Part shown: in pieces, positions 42,330 to 50,679 of the stretch
Numbering within the stretch: the stretch's first letter is position 1
Layout of the letters: every line of letters begins with the position of its first letter
NCBI GenBank assembly: GCA_015520045.1
Contig: WAQW01000057.1
Location: forward strand, 1 to 56,520
Direction: 5' to 3'
DNA: 56,520 bases
Source of the DNA: Thermoplasmata archaeon
Lineage (GTDB): Archaea; Thermoplasmatota; Thermoplasmata; Thermoplasmatales; Thermoplasmataceae
Notes under the pieces: generated by a model
Database searches by the model: none
What the model saw: only the letters and a program-made list of their open reading frames with translations
What the model was told of the DNA's origin: nothing
Program-made: the position numbers and the translations under genes

Positions 42330-43609
42330 GAAATCTCAGCCTCAGCAGGGATAACAAGTTTCTCCGCGAGCTTATGGGCATAAAGCGTTGTCAGGACGAT
42401 GGAGATCAGGACAACAAAGGATGAAACCACATAAATGATCGGTCCCCATTTAATCAGTACCGGTATATTGTACTTGAGGCCTATGGCATAGGGAACGGCA
42501 GACATAACAACCGACACAACACCGCGCGGTCCGACCATAGCTATGAAAGCTTTGCTTTTAGGGCTTATCCTGACCCTCTTCCTGAGGAGGTCAGCGATCT
42601 TCAGGGATGGGAAGACAGAGACAGGCCGAGCAAGGAACATTACGCTCAAGGCCAGGAGCACGCCCAGCCAGGCGTAAGTGGTTATCTCCGTGAGGGTAAG
42701 GATTGATCCCAGCAAGAGGAATATCAGGGACTGCGCCAGATAGCTCAGGTTCTTCTGAAATGTATCCTCTCTCTCCCAGAATATGCTCTTGTCTGAATAG
42801 TTTCCGATAACCGCTCCTGTCGCAATGATCGCTGTGAACGGTGTGAGGGAGACCGCCTCAAAGAAGTAAAATTCCAGAAGAATGGAGCCCAGTAAGAGGC
42901 CGACAAGAAGGTTTTCGAAGTCAAAAATCTTGTTCAGATATATGATGGCAAAGCCTATTCCTGCTCCGGCTATGGCAGGTATTGTGATCTGCATGAGGAG
43001 ATAGGTAAACGCACCTCCAACTGTGCCGAAATTGCTGGATAGGACGGAGAAAACAGCAACCTCGGACATATGTGGAAAGATAAATGCGAGACCGAGATAG
43101 ACGAGGATGATTCCGAGGGGATCGTTGAACATGCTTTCCCCTGTGAGGATACCCGATACATCCTCACTGACCGTGATCTTTCTGAATAGGGGAATTATGC
43201 TCGCAGGATCGGTTGGCGATATTATGGCACCGAAGATGAAGCTGACGATGTAGGGAGCGCCGGTCAACACGGAGAAAATTGTCGCGGCTATGAGAGCGTT
43301 AACTATCAACCCCAGCGTGTCAAGCATGATAATTTTGACCATCTGTTTTCTGAATACTCTGAAATTAATATGATGGCTTTCCGAATAGAGAATTATAACT
43401 ATTCCCAGCAGACCGATCCCTACGGAACCAAAATTTGACATGAGAGATATTGCAAAGGTGTGGGATATAACACCCGTGAGGGGTCCAAGAATTAATCCCA
43501 GCGCAATAAGTATCGGAATTTCAACAATAGAGAATCTTCTGGAAATTGGTATGCTGAAAGCCGCAACAATGAGCAGAATGCTCAGCTGAAAGAAGGAAGT
43601 GCTGTCCAT
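42326..43609 (-). CDS. CPA1-type Na+/H+ antiporter (NhaP-like)
   Basis: This 427-residue protein has about 12-13 hydrophobic segments. The CPA1 signatures are ISPTDPASIIPLFRK and GESMFNDPLGII; the Asn-Asp pair is the cation-binding site. GPRGVVSVVMSAVPYAIG lies near the end. The architecture lacks a long cytosolic C-terminal domain. It probably extrudes Na+ in exchange for H+, and with the CPA2 gene 14 kb away gives two different antiporters. It begins 5 bases after the nadE stop, which indicates one operon. Confidence 0.9.
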   Translation of the reverse strand: MDSTSFFQLSILLIVAAFSIPISRRFSIVEIPILIALGLILGPLTGVISHTFAISLMSNFGSVGIGLLGIVIILYSESHHINFRVFRKQMVKIIMLDTLGLIVNALIAATIFSVLTGAPYIVSFIFGAIISPTDPASIIPLFRKITVSEDVSGILTGESMFNDPLGIILVYLGLAFIFPHMSEVAVFSVLSSNFGTVGGAFTYLLMQITIPAIAGAGIGFAIIYLNKIFDFENLLVGLLLGSILLEFYFFEAVSLTPFTAIIATGAVIGNYSDKSIFWEREDTFQKNLSYLAQSLIFLLLGSILTLTEITTYAWLGVLLALSVMFLARPVSVFPSLKIADLLRKRVRISPKSKAFIAMVGPRGVVSVVMSAVPYAIGLKYNIPVLIKWGPIIYVVSSFVVLISIVLTTLYAHKLAEKLVIPAEAEIS

Positions 43610-43614
43610 GATAC

Positions 43615-44340
43615 TTATCTAACAGATCTCTTTGGCGATCTTGGTGTCATCCTCTTGTGAACACTTGACCTGATCAGGGAGGCTATCCTGTCGTCAATTA
43701 CCTTAAGGTCCGCTTTCTTTTCCGCTACGATCAAATTCCTGTCCAGCTCATCATACTTCATCCCGATCTCTTCCTCATCAGTTTGTCCCTCCCAAAGTCC
43801 CGCACTTGGTGCTTTGTTTATGATCTTCTCAGGGAGGCCAAGAAACTGGGCCATGCTCCTAACCTCCGTTTTATACAGATGTAAAATAGGCTCGATATCA
43901 CACGCTCCGTCTCCATACTTTGTGAAGTAGCCGGTAAGATATTCGGAGCGGTTCGTCGTGCCTATGACCAGCCCATCCACAAGGTTGGCATAATAATATA
44001 AAATACACATGCGTATTCGGGACATCAGGTTACCCTTCACCCTTACATCTCCCTCAGGCAGTGTGGAAGTGAATGCATCAACCATTTTGCGGATGCTGAT
44101 CGTTTTTATGCTGACACCTATGTTTTTCTCAATGAGGGAAATGTCAGAGTCACCACTTATCTCTAAGGGCAGATGGAAAGCAAGAATCCTTTCACGGGGA
44201 ATGGACAGGGAGAGTAGCTTTAAGACAAGTGCACTGTCAATTCCACCGCTGATGCCCACTATAGCGGATTTCCCGGATAGATTATTCTGAATAAATTTCT
44301 TAATCTTATCAACTTCTTCATTAAAGTCATTTAAAAGCAT
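43615..44340 (-). CDS. nadE: NH3-dependent NAD+ synthetase
   Basis: The enzyme amidates deamido-NAD+ with ATP and ammonia. The 241-residue protein has the PP-loop GISGGIDS (29-36), the substrate-binding GTTNRSEYLTGYFTKYGDG, and the C-terminal APSAGLWEGQTDEEEIG. It has no nitrilase domain, so ammonia rather than glutamine is the direct nitrogen donor. ATG 44340 has an AT-rich TATATTAATATA stretch 20-35 bases upstream. The CPA1 antiporter gene follows after 5 bases. Confidence 0.95.
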   Translation of the reverse strand: MLLNDFNEEVDKIKKFIQNNLSGKSAIVGISGGIDSALVLKLLSLSIPRERILAFHLPLEISGDSDISLIEKNIGVSIKTISIRKMVDAFTSTLPEGDVRVKGNLMSRIRMCILYYYANLVDGLVIGTTNRSEYLTGYFTKYGDGACDIEPILHLYKTEVRSMAQFLGLPEKIINKAPSAGLWEGQTDEEEIGMKYDELDRNLIVAEKKADLKVIDDRIASLIRSSVHKRMTPRSPKRSVR

Positions 44341-44354
44341 ATGATAGGAAATTG

Positions 44355-44375
44355 CAAATATATTAATATATATTA
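44355..44375 (-). promoter_or_regulatory. TATA-like region of nadE-antiporter operon
   Basis: Plus-strand bases AAATATATTAATATATATT lie 17-35 bases upstream of ATG 44340. Several overlapping TATA-like registers are possible, one of them with the usual 26-base spacing. Confidence 0.5.
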
Positions 44376-44403
44376 TTGAAAAAATGTTACGGTTAATAAC
44401 TTT

Positions 44404-45261
44404 TCATAGCTTTTTAGAATTTCCTTTAAGTTGGAAGAGGGTACCTTTGTAGAGGTTTTCAAAGATGAGTGAGGCTGTCACCGGGCCAACACCACCGGGA
44501 ACTGGAGTAATGGCTTCTACGTAACCATTGAGTTCTGTGAAATCAGCGTCTCCCTTTATGGAATCCTCAACGTAATTTATTCCAACGTCTATCACGCTCG
44601 ATCTCTCCGTGAAGTAGCTTTTTCCAAAGAAAAGAGGCTTACCGATAGCAACAACAACAACATCCGCTATCCTTGTGTACTCCAACAAATCAGGAGTCTT
44701 ACTGTGACAAACAGAAACTGTATTGTTGCGATTCAGGAGCATGTTTATGAGGGGCCTGCCAACGACCGGTGATCTGTTTATGATGGTCACCTTACCACTG
44801 AGATTGTAGTGTTCCATTATGGCCACTACAGCGGCTGCAGTGGCTGGTGTCATAAATTCCCGCCTGTTAACGATTAGACCCTGATTGCGTGAGGAGGTGC
44901 CATCTACGTCCTTGTAGTAAGGTATGGTGTCCGCCAAGGAATAGAAATCCAGGCCTTTTGGAAGGGGGTTCTCGATCATAATGCCGTTCACATCCCTGTC
45001 GCTGGACAGAGAGGTGATCTCACTGATAAGCTCTTTCATCGAGGTCTCCTCGGGAAACTTTAACAGTTTTGCATCCACATTCAGTCTTTTTGCCCTTTTA
45101 AGCTTCGCCTTCGCATATATTGCAGCAGCGTCGTCTCCGCCAACGAGGATCAACCTGAGAGATGCCCTCACACCGTATTCTTCTTCTATGGAAGAGAAAT
45201 TCTCCCTGAGTTTTTCCATGATCCGAGAAGCAATATCCTTTCCGTCAAGGAGAGTTGTCAT
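44404..45261 (-). CDS. folD: bifunctional methylene-THF dehydrogenase/methenyl-THF cyclohydrolase
   Basis: FolD oxidises 5,10-methylene-tetrahydrofolate and hydrolyses the product to 10-formyl-tetrahydrofolate. The 285-residue protein shows IYAKAKLKRAK (the catalytic lysine after Tyr), YYKDVDGTSS (Asp), the NADP site NRSPVVGRPL and the end TPVPGGVGPVTASL. The usual VQLPLP motif reads IENPLP, so the residue equivalent to E. coli Gln98 is Glu. The start ATG 45261 overlaps the stop of the glucose dehydrogenase gene by 4 bases, so translation is coupled. Confidence 0.92.
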   Translation of the reverse strand: MTTLLDGKDIASRIMEKLRENFSSIEEEYGVRASLRLILVGGDDAAAIYAKAKLKRAKRLNVDAKLLKFPEETSMKELISEITSLSSDRDVNGIMIENPLPKGLDFYSLADTIPYYKDVDGTSSRNQGLIVNRREFMTPATAAAVVAIMEHYNLSGKVTIINRSPVVGRPLINMLLNRNNTVSVCHSKTPDLLEYTRIADVVVVAIGKPLFFGKSYFTERSSVIDVGINYVEDSIKGDADFTELNGYVEAITPVPGGVGPVTASLIFENLYKGTLFQLKGNSKKL

Positions 45262-46352
45262 GGTGCATTCCCCCAACGAATGATCGATTTTATCTCACCG
45301 GGCCCTTTTTGTGTGAAAATTTTCACGTTGTTTGGGTCATATTCACCCGTGATCATATTGCCAATCTCTGGGATGGTGAAAGACCACTCTTCCAGGTAAT
45401 CAAGAGCCCTATAGTAGTGAACCTTAGCGGCGTCAACGGAACCGGCAAGGGTAATGTTCCGCTCTACAATATAATCTATATCTATTCCTGTGATCGTGGA
45501 TGGTTTTGCACGACCGTTCGTGCCAAAGAGTATGGCTATTCCATTGTAGTTTAAACGCTTGGTGAACTTGAGAATGGTACCTGGATCACCGCTGGTGTCT
45601 ATGAGAAGATCAATGCCTGAGGAAAAAGATCTATCAAAATCCTCGGAGTAATTGATAAATTCAAGGTCGAAACTCTCAAGCATTTTTGTTTTGTAATCCG
45701 TGACCGGGTGCCTGTTAGTAAGGATCACGTTGAAACCGAGGCTCTTCGCAACAAGACCGTAGAGAAATGCTTCTGCTCCAGTACCGATGACACAGCACGT
45801 TTTTCCTGTAAGAGTTGAATCCTGTTTATGATAAACGCTCCTCTTTGATATGATTTCAAAAACCTCAAAAGCCTTGACAACATTCTTGAGTGGCTCTGTC
45901 AGCACTGCTAGTCTTCCAATGGTCCTGTTTTTCACCGGCACAACAAATTCAGATTTCTCAGCAAACTCTGTTCGCATGAATCCGTGTAGCCCGGTAATTC
46001 CTGCTTCGTGCTTATCGCCGTCTGAACAGTTATCCGGTCTTCCTATCCTGCAGTTAACGCACCCACCGGGTCTCCGAACAACAGGAACTACAATATCTCC
46101 TTTAACAAACCTTTCATTTTTAGATTCAACCACGGTGCACACCGACTCGTGACCCAGCACAAGAAAATTGTATCCCCGGGGATTATATGAAAAAGGAAGA
46201 GAACCGGAAACGATTCCCCTATCGGTTCCGCATATACCAGTGTAGAGTGGTTTAAGGATCAGATCTGCATCATCGGGTGGCTCTACTGAAACATGATCGT
46301 ACCTCACACCTCCCCTGGGAGCGTTAGTCACAACAGCCCAAACATCAGTCAT
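45258..46352 (-). CDS. gdh: glucose 1-dehydrogenase (zinc, MDR superfamily)
   Basis: This 364-residue enzyme oxidises glucose to gluconolactone with NAD(P)+, the first step of the non-phosphorylative Entner-Doudoroff pathway. Catalytic zinc ligands are Cys41 and His68-Glu69 (GICGTDRG, GHES). The structural-zinc lobe GGCVNCRIGRPDNC (Cys98, 101, 109) has the incomplete cysteine set also known from the Thermoplasma enzyme. The NAD(P) site is VIGTGAEAFLYGL. The stop overlaps the folD start by 4 bases. A TATA-like run (46371-46382) is about 25 bases upstream. Confidence 0.93.
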   Translation of the reverse strand: MTDVWAVVTNAPRGGVRYDHVSVEPPDDADLILKPLYTGICGTDRGIVSGSLPFSYNPRGYNFLVLGHESVCTVVESKNERFVKGDIVVPVVRRPGGCVNCRIGRPDNCSDGDKHEAGITGLHGFMRTEFAEKSEFVVPVKNRTIGRLAVLTEPLKNVVKAFEVFEIISKRSVYHKQDSTLTGKTCCVIGTGAEAFLYGLVAKSLGFNVILTNRHPVTDYKTKMLESFDLEFINYSEDFDRSFSSGIDLLIDTSGDPGTILKFTKRLNYNGIAILFGTNGRAKPSTITGIDIDYIVERNITLAGSVDAAKVHYYRALDYLEEWSFTIPEIGNMITGEYDPNNVKIFTQKGPGEIKSIIRWGNAP

Positions 46353-46370
46353 AGCGAGCTATCTATGGAA

Positions 46371-46382
46371 TCTATTTTAATG
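46371..46382 (-). promoter_or_regulatory. TATA-like box of gdh-folD
   Basis: TCTATTTTAATG (plus-strand reading) is centred about 25 bases from ATG 46352 on the minus strand. Confidence 0.45.
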
Positions 46383-46481
46383 AATCGGTAATCTGTAATA
46401 TCTGATCAAATTCATATAAAGAGTCTCAGTAACTGTCTTAGGGTAATAAAAAGAAGAATCTTCATCTAAACGCTCCGCCTG

Positions 46482-47678
46482 TCAGGAAACTTTTTTTGTT
46501 AAAACGAAACGATCTTTATCCCTGAACAGGTACACAGCATCGCCTGATCCTGGCTTACTTAGAAATCCGGAAACTATGGAATAGTATTTTTCCGGCTCAA
46601 CTTTAAACCTCAGATACACCCTCAACGGTTTCATTTTTTCAATCGCTTCCTTTATGTGGATACTGTTGCCAGAAGTAAGAACCTCATACGTTTCTCCCGG
46701 AAAAAGGCCCACAGGTTTTTCCCGGGAACCGAGGATCAGTCGCCTGTCATCATTGGAGATCTTACAGAATTCGCCGTACTTATCGAGCTCCCGGAGAAGA
46801 CCCGCAGCAACGAGAGCTTCGTCCGGTAGATTCAAGTATCTATAAGAGCCACATCGGAGGAATTTCACTGCTGATGGATAACCGGAGAGAATGATGGGTC
46901 CAGGAAACATTACTGCAGAGCTTCTTGAACGGGATAGATCCCTGCTATATTCAGTTAGGCGAATAAGACGGTGGTTCAAAGATATGTATTCGGCCTCGTC
47001 TTCCTTCCAGATGTTCTCGATGGGCGTTCTCGGAGGAAGGTCAAATACATAATGGTTGTGCGTCCGTAACGCTCTCCGTCTTATTGCATAAGGATCAGGA
47101 GACAGCAATCTTGTCGATTTACCAGACCATGTTCTAAGAGGATCTGAGTAGAGAATATCTCCGCTACCGGAGAAACCTTGAAGAAAGTTTATCGCATCGT
47201 CCTTTACGAATTTGATTTTTACAGAATACGCATTTGCGTTGATTTTCGATAGCAGGAAACGTTGATAGTTTTCTTCAACGGCGATTACGCTCGATCCGGC
47301 TGAGAACATAATCGCCTGCATGCCCGCTCCGGATCCGAGATCGATTATTCTGTTTCCTCTCAGTCGTTCTGACCGGTACCTGCCTATGATCTCCGGGGTT
47401 GAAAACGATGCAGAATAGCTATCAAGCCATAGCTTCCTCCAGAGATTGAATTTCTTTCTCACTTTGATACGGGACATTGCCAGCTCAAAAAAAACGTGTG
47501 CGAATTCTCCTTCGGAAGGAGGCACGGGCACACTATCCATACTGTAACCGCTGTCTATGAACGCCACAAATTGGTTGATTCTTTCATTGGACTCCATCAA
47601 ACGTTCCGAACTCGCATACACACTCTCGAGCAGTTCCGTCAATTTTGCCTTCCTCATGGAATGTGACTGCATGGTCAC
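46482..47678 (-). CDS. class I SAM-dependent methyltransferase with THUMP-like C-terminus
   Basis: This 398-residue protein has SAM motif I RIIDLGSGAGMQAIMF, motif II VIAVEENYQRFLLSK and a motif IV variant DILYSDPLRTWSG. The pattern D-P-x-R followed by LLSPDP matches a family of bacterial and archaeal proteins with a THUMP-like C-terminal domain (here from about residue 290). RNA methylation is the likely role, but the target is unknown. The first 70 residues form a helical extension. The gene is divergent from purC with a 137-base gap. Confidence 0.72.
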   Translation of the reverse strand: MTMQSHSMRKAKLTELLESVYASSERLMESNERINQFVAFIDSGYSMDSVPVPPSEGEFAHVFFELAMSRIKVRKKFNLWRKLWLDSYSASFSTPEIIGRYRSERLRGNRIIDLGSGAGMQAIMFSAGSSVIAVEENYQRFLLSKINANAYSVKIKFVKDDAINFLQGFSGSGDILYSDPLRTWSGKSTRLLSPDPYAIRRRALRTHNHYVFDLPPRTPIENIWKEDEAEYISLNHRLIRLTEYSRDLSRSRSSAVMFPGPIILSGYPSAVKFLRCGSYRYLNLPDEALVAAGLLRELDKYGEFCKISNDDRRLILGSREKPVGLFPGETYEVLTSGNSIHIKEAIEKMKPLRVYLRFKVEPEKYYSIVSGFLSKPGSGDAVYLFRDKDRFVLTKKVS

Positions 47679-47786
47679 AACCTATTAAAAATGGTTCATT
47701 GGGTGATTTAAGGCAGTTACAAATGGATCCCACAACAGCTAAAAATAACTGCAATCCAATCAAATTCGCAAGCGTCGTGATGAAAG

Positions 47787-47796
47787 AAATATATGG
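47787..47796 (+). promoter_or_regulatory. TATA-like box of purC
   Basis: AAATATATGG is centred 24 bases before ATG 47816, consistent with a leaderless transcript. Confidence 0.5.
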
Positions 47797-47815
47797 TCCG
47801 GATGTATGATCGGCT

Positions 47816-48715
47816 ATGGAATTGCTTCGTAAGGGAAAGGTCAAGGAAGTTTATGTTGATGGTGATAATCTTCGTTTCGTATTCACTGACCAGATATCTG
47901 TTTTTGACAAGATCATTCCAACACTCGTCTCAGGGAAGGGATCGTCACTTTGCATGACCTCAAGATTCTGGTTTGACAAACTCTCTGATATGGGTATCAA
48001 AACTCATCTTATTTCCACTCCTTCAAGTAACGAGATGATCGTCAGGAGGTTCAAGGTGATAGAGAGGTATACGGAAAGCGTGAAAGGCGACCATATGATA
48101 CCGCTCGAGTTCATAGTGAGATACTATGTTGCCGGCTCACTGTTCGACAGGTTGAAATCTGGCAAACTCGATTTTCGTTCCCTCGGTTTCTCAAAATTTC
48201 CGCATTACGGTGAGAGGTTGCCAGATCCATTTTTTGAGGTGACAACAAAATTCGAAAGTTACGATCGTCCCCTGACCAGAAGAGAGGCAATGGAAATATC
48301 CGGTATGGATGAAAATCTGTTAAATGAGGCTAAAGAGCTTATTTTGAAGATAGACAGCAAAATCGAAGAAGAGGTTAGCAAGAGGGGATTAATACACGTT
48401 GATGGAAAGAAAGAGCTTGCAATAACCGGGGAAGGTGAACTCGTTGTTATCGACACGTTTGGAACGGCTGATGAGGATAGGTTCTGGGATGCTGGGGACT
48501 ATTCAGAAGGAAGAATAAATGAGCTGAGCAAGGAATTTGTCAGAAACTACTACAGAAGCATCGGTTATCATGATGAGCTGTACGAGGCCAGAGAGAAGGG
48601 GCTTCCTGAACCTGATATCCCTCCGCTTCCTGATAACATACGTGAGGAGACGGAGAAGCTCTACAGGACAATGTATACAAGAATCACTGGCAATGAGTGG
48701 ACATTTGGGCGTTGA
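47816..48715 (+). CDS. purC: SAICAR synthetase (phosphoribosylaminoimidazole-succinocarboxamide synthase)
   Basis: The enzyme joins CAIR and aspartate with ATP in purine synthesis. Visible family motifs in this 299-residue protein are GKVKEVY at the start, FTDQISVFDKIIP, FIVRYYVAGSLFDRL and IDTFGTADEDRFW (the metal/ATP site near residue 222). The length and order fit PurC of the longer type. It is transcribed alone; the other purine genes are not in the window. Confidence 0.95.
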   Translation: MELLRKGKVKEVYVDGDNLRFVFTDQISVFDKIIPTLVSGKGSSLCMTSRFWFDKLSDMGIKTHLISTPSSNEMIVRRFKVIERYTESVKGDHMIPLEFIVRYYVAGSLFDRLKSGKLDFRSLGFSKFPHYGERLPDPFFEVTTKFESYDRPLTRREAMEISGMDENLLNEAKELILKIDSKIEEEVSKRGLIHVDGKKELAITGEGELVVIDTFGTADEDRFWDAGDYSEGRINELSKEFVRNYYRSIGYHDELYEAREKGLPEPDIPPLPDNIREETEKLYRTMYTRITGNEWTFGR

Positions 48716-48799
48716 CATCAAAGCCGGTTATTTTGGCTTCTCTGGGTATACAATTTCTCGAAATGCGCAAAAAAACCTGTATGTTCGTATGAGGGTTCC

Positions 48800-49195
48800 C
48801 TACTGAAATCCCAGTTCCATCTGGGATTCTATGAAATGCCACAGATGATGTTCAAATTCATACGGCCAAACGGTCTCTGAAACATCCTTGAAGGATGATG
48901 CAAACGAAGCATGGAATGATGGTACTGTTGAACTGCTTAGATCCTTAATCCACTTTGATACTCCCAAATATATTCTGAAATCGGAGGGTTCTCCTTCCAG
49001 AACCATTGTCAGGGCATTGTTTGATCCAAGAACCGTTCTCAGTATCCCCCCTTTTCTTGCCTGCAGTATATGCCCCATTTTATGGGGGGCTTTCTGCGTA
49101 ACAAAGTGCTCCTCCGTGAAGAATTCCTCGATCGCTGAAAGGAGTCTATCGGCATTCACAGACTTTCCAATGTATTCTCTCATCATAAACCGCAT
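48800..49195 (-). CDS. conserved-looking protein of unknown function
   Basis: This 131-residue soluble protein was not recognised. It contains a strand-rich middle (HKMGHILQARKGGILRTVL, FRIYLGVSKWI) and ends with several His and Trp residues (EFEHHLWHFIESQMELG). It lies between the convergent purC and the divergent ribA. Codon use and the lack of internal stops support a gene. Start codons ATG 49195, 49186 or 49183 are possible. Confidence 0.55.
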   Translation of the reverse strand: MRFMMREYIGKSVNADRLLSAIEEFFTEEHFVTQKAPHKMGHILQARKGGILRTVLGSNNALTMVLEGEPSDFRIYLGVSKWIKDLSSSTVPSFHASFASSFKDVSETVWPYEFEHHLWHFIESQMELGFQ

Positions 49196-49376
49196 GATTA
49201 AGATATTATGTTCTCGTTATTAGCTGTTTCACTGTTTTACCGTCTTATTTCCAATAAGGAGCATCTCGCCTGCGCACTGAGGGATTGGGTAATGAAATTT
49301 TCATAACGGTTAAATGTTCCCATCTTCCTTTTTTTGGAGATATAGACGGAATTTTTCATCGAACGCATATCAAATT

Positions 49377-49384
49377 TTTATAAC
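49377..49384 (+). promoter_or_regulatory. TATA-like box of ribA
   Basis: TTTATAAC is centred about 24 bases before ATG 49405. It fits a leaderless start, and the 5' region upstream has no other gene. Confidence 0.55.
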
Positions 49385-49404
49385 ATCTAAAAATTCCCTA
49401 TAGG

Positions 49405-49986
49405 ATGTTGACACTCTATTCAAAGGCAAAACTTCCGACAAGATTCGGTGATTTCACAATTTATGCCTTCAAGATGAACGGCGAGAAGGAGGAGCATGCC
49501 GTTCTCGTTCGCGGAGATGTTACTGGCAGATCGAATGTTCCGGTGAGAATTCATTCTGAGTGTCTGACTGGAGATGTTTTTGGTTCCAAAAGATGCGACT
49601 GTCGCAGCCAGCTCGAGAAATCCCTGGAGATACTCGGTCAGAAGGATTATGGGATCTTGATCTATCTAAGACAGGAGGGGCGCGGTATAGGCCTGCACAA
49701 CAAGATTAAAGCTTACAGTTTACAGGAGCAGGGACTCGATACTGTGGAAGCAAATCTTGCTCTAGGCTTGCCGGTTGATGGCAGAGATTACTCGTTTGCC
49801 GTGGAGGTGCTGAAGTACTTCAATATTGACAAGATCATCCTCATGTCAAACAACCCGCAGAAATTTGATTTTCTTGAGAACAACGGGATTGAGGTTGTGG
49901 ACAGAATACCACTCATCACAACGCCCACTCCTGAAGATCAGTTTTACCTGGAAACCAAGAAGAATAAGATGGGGCATCAGCTCTGA
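49405..49986 (+). CDS. ribA: GTP cyclohydrolase II, bacterial type
   Basis: GTP cyclohydrolase II opens GTP to the pyrimidine precursor of riboflavin. The 193-residue protein has the zinc cysteines at 53, 64 and 66 ([19 protein letters not shown]), the GTP-binding [18 protein letters not shown] and the C-terminal MSNNPQK. It consists of the RibA domain alone, without the RibB fusion found in many bacteria. Most archaea use the unrelated ArfA enzyme for this step, so the gene probably came from bacteria; it is single in the window. Confidence 0.92.
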   Translation: MLTLYSKAKLPTRFGDFTIYAFKMNGEKEEHAVLVRGDVTGRSNVPVRIHSECLTGDVFGSKRCDCRSQLEKSLEILGQKDYGILIYLRQEGRGIGLHNKIKAYSLQEQGLDTVEANLALGLPVDGRDYSFAVEVLKYFNIDKIILMSNNPQKFDFLENNGIEVVDRIPLITTPTPEDQFYLETKKNKMGHQL

Positions 49987-50679
49987 AACGATGTTTTATT
50001 TCTTTTCTGGAATCATGGTTACGGATTATTGCTGCTGTACGTTGAAAGGCCGGGATTCCCATCCTGCATGAAAAAAACACAAAATGTGTGAACGCCCGAA
50101 TTTTTGTTTTTAAGGATCACGAAGTAAATTAAGGCATCCTTAATCAGGCTCACCTTTAAACTTACAAGGTATTCATATCTGTTATCTCTGGCCAGGCCCT
50201 CAGAACAGACGAAAATATGGGAATGAGACCTGACGTAATTGCCGCACCCTATTGATAGGATCATGCGACCTCATTTCTCTGATTACCGTGACTCACTGAA
50301 GATGCCATTGTTAATCCGTTTCCCCTGTATGGGACTAATCAGAGTGGACTTATTCTCTAATAATCCTTCCTTCAGAAGATAACATTATAGATATATCCCT
50401 CATAATCTCCCTTAAAGCTGAATGGCTGAGTACGCTAAGACGTTAGGCGCAATCAGGATAACTTCTTGAATGAAAATGACAATCCGGGATGAATTCCACT
50501 ACGAAATGGTTATCAATCCCTCTGGTCATACCATATGGGATAACAGATGGTTCCCGGAATATGTCATATCTGCGGAAGGCCTGCGCATAGGATATGTACG
50601 CAATGTCATCAACCATACTGCGCGATCCATTCTGCTCCCGGTAATATGTGTTCTGAATGCTTCAAGAAAAGGGGAGGAG
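49987..50679. other. 693-base region with no convincing gene
   Basis: This stretch between ribA and pheS was read on both strands. A 113-codon frame at 50470-50811 overlaps the last 132 bases of pheS on the other strand, and an 81-codon frame at 50019-50264 is on the minus strand; neither shows a family feature. A weak symmetric sequence ACACAAAATGTGT is present near 50078. No tRNA or rRNA pattern was found. It may hold the 3' regions of both flanking genes plus old gene remnants. Confidence 0.4.

Noticed and set aside
50019-50264. 81-codon minus-strand frame after ribA
   Set aside because: No domain, poor start context and no partner gene; treated as non-coding.
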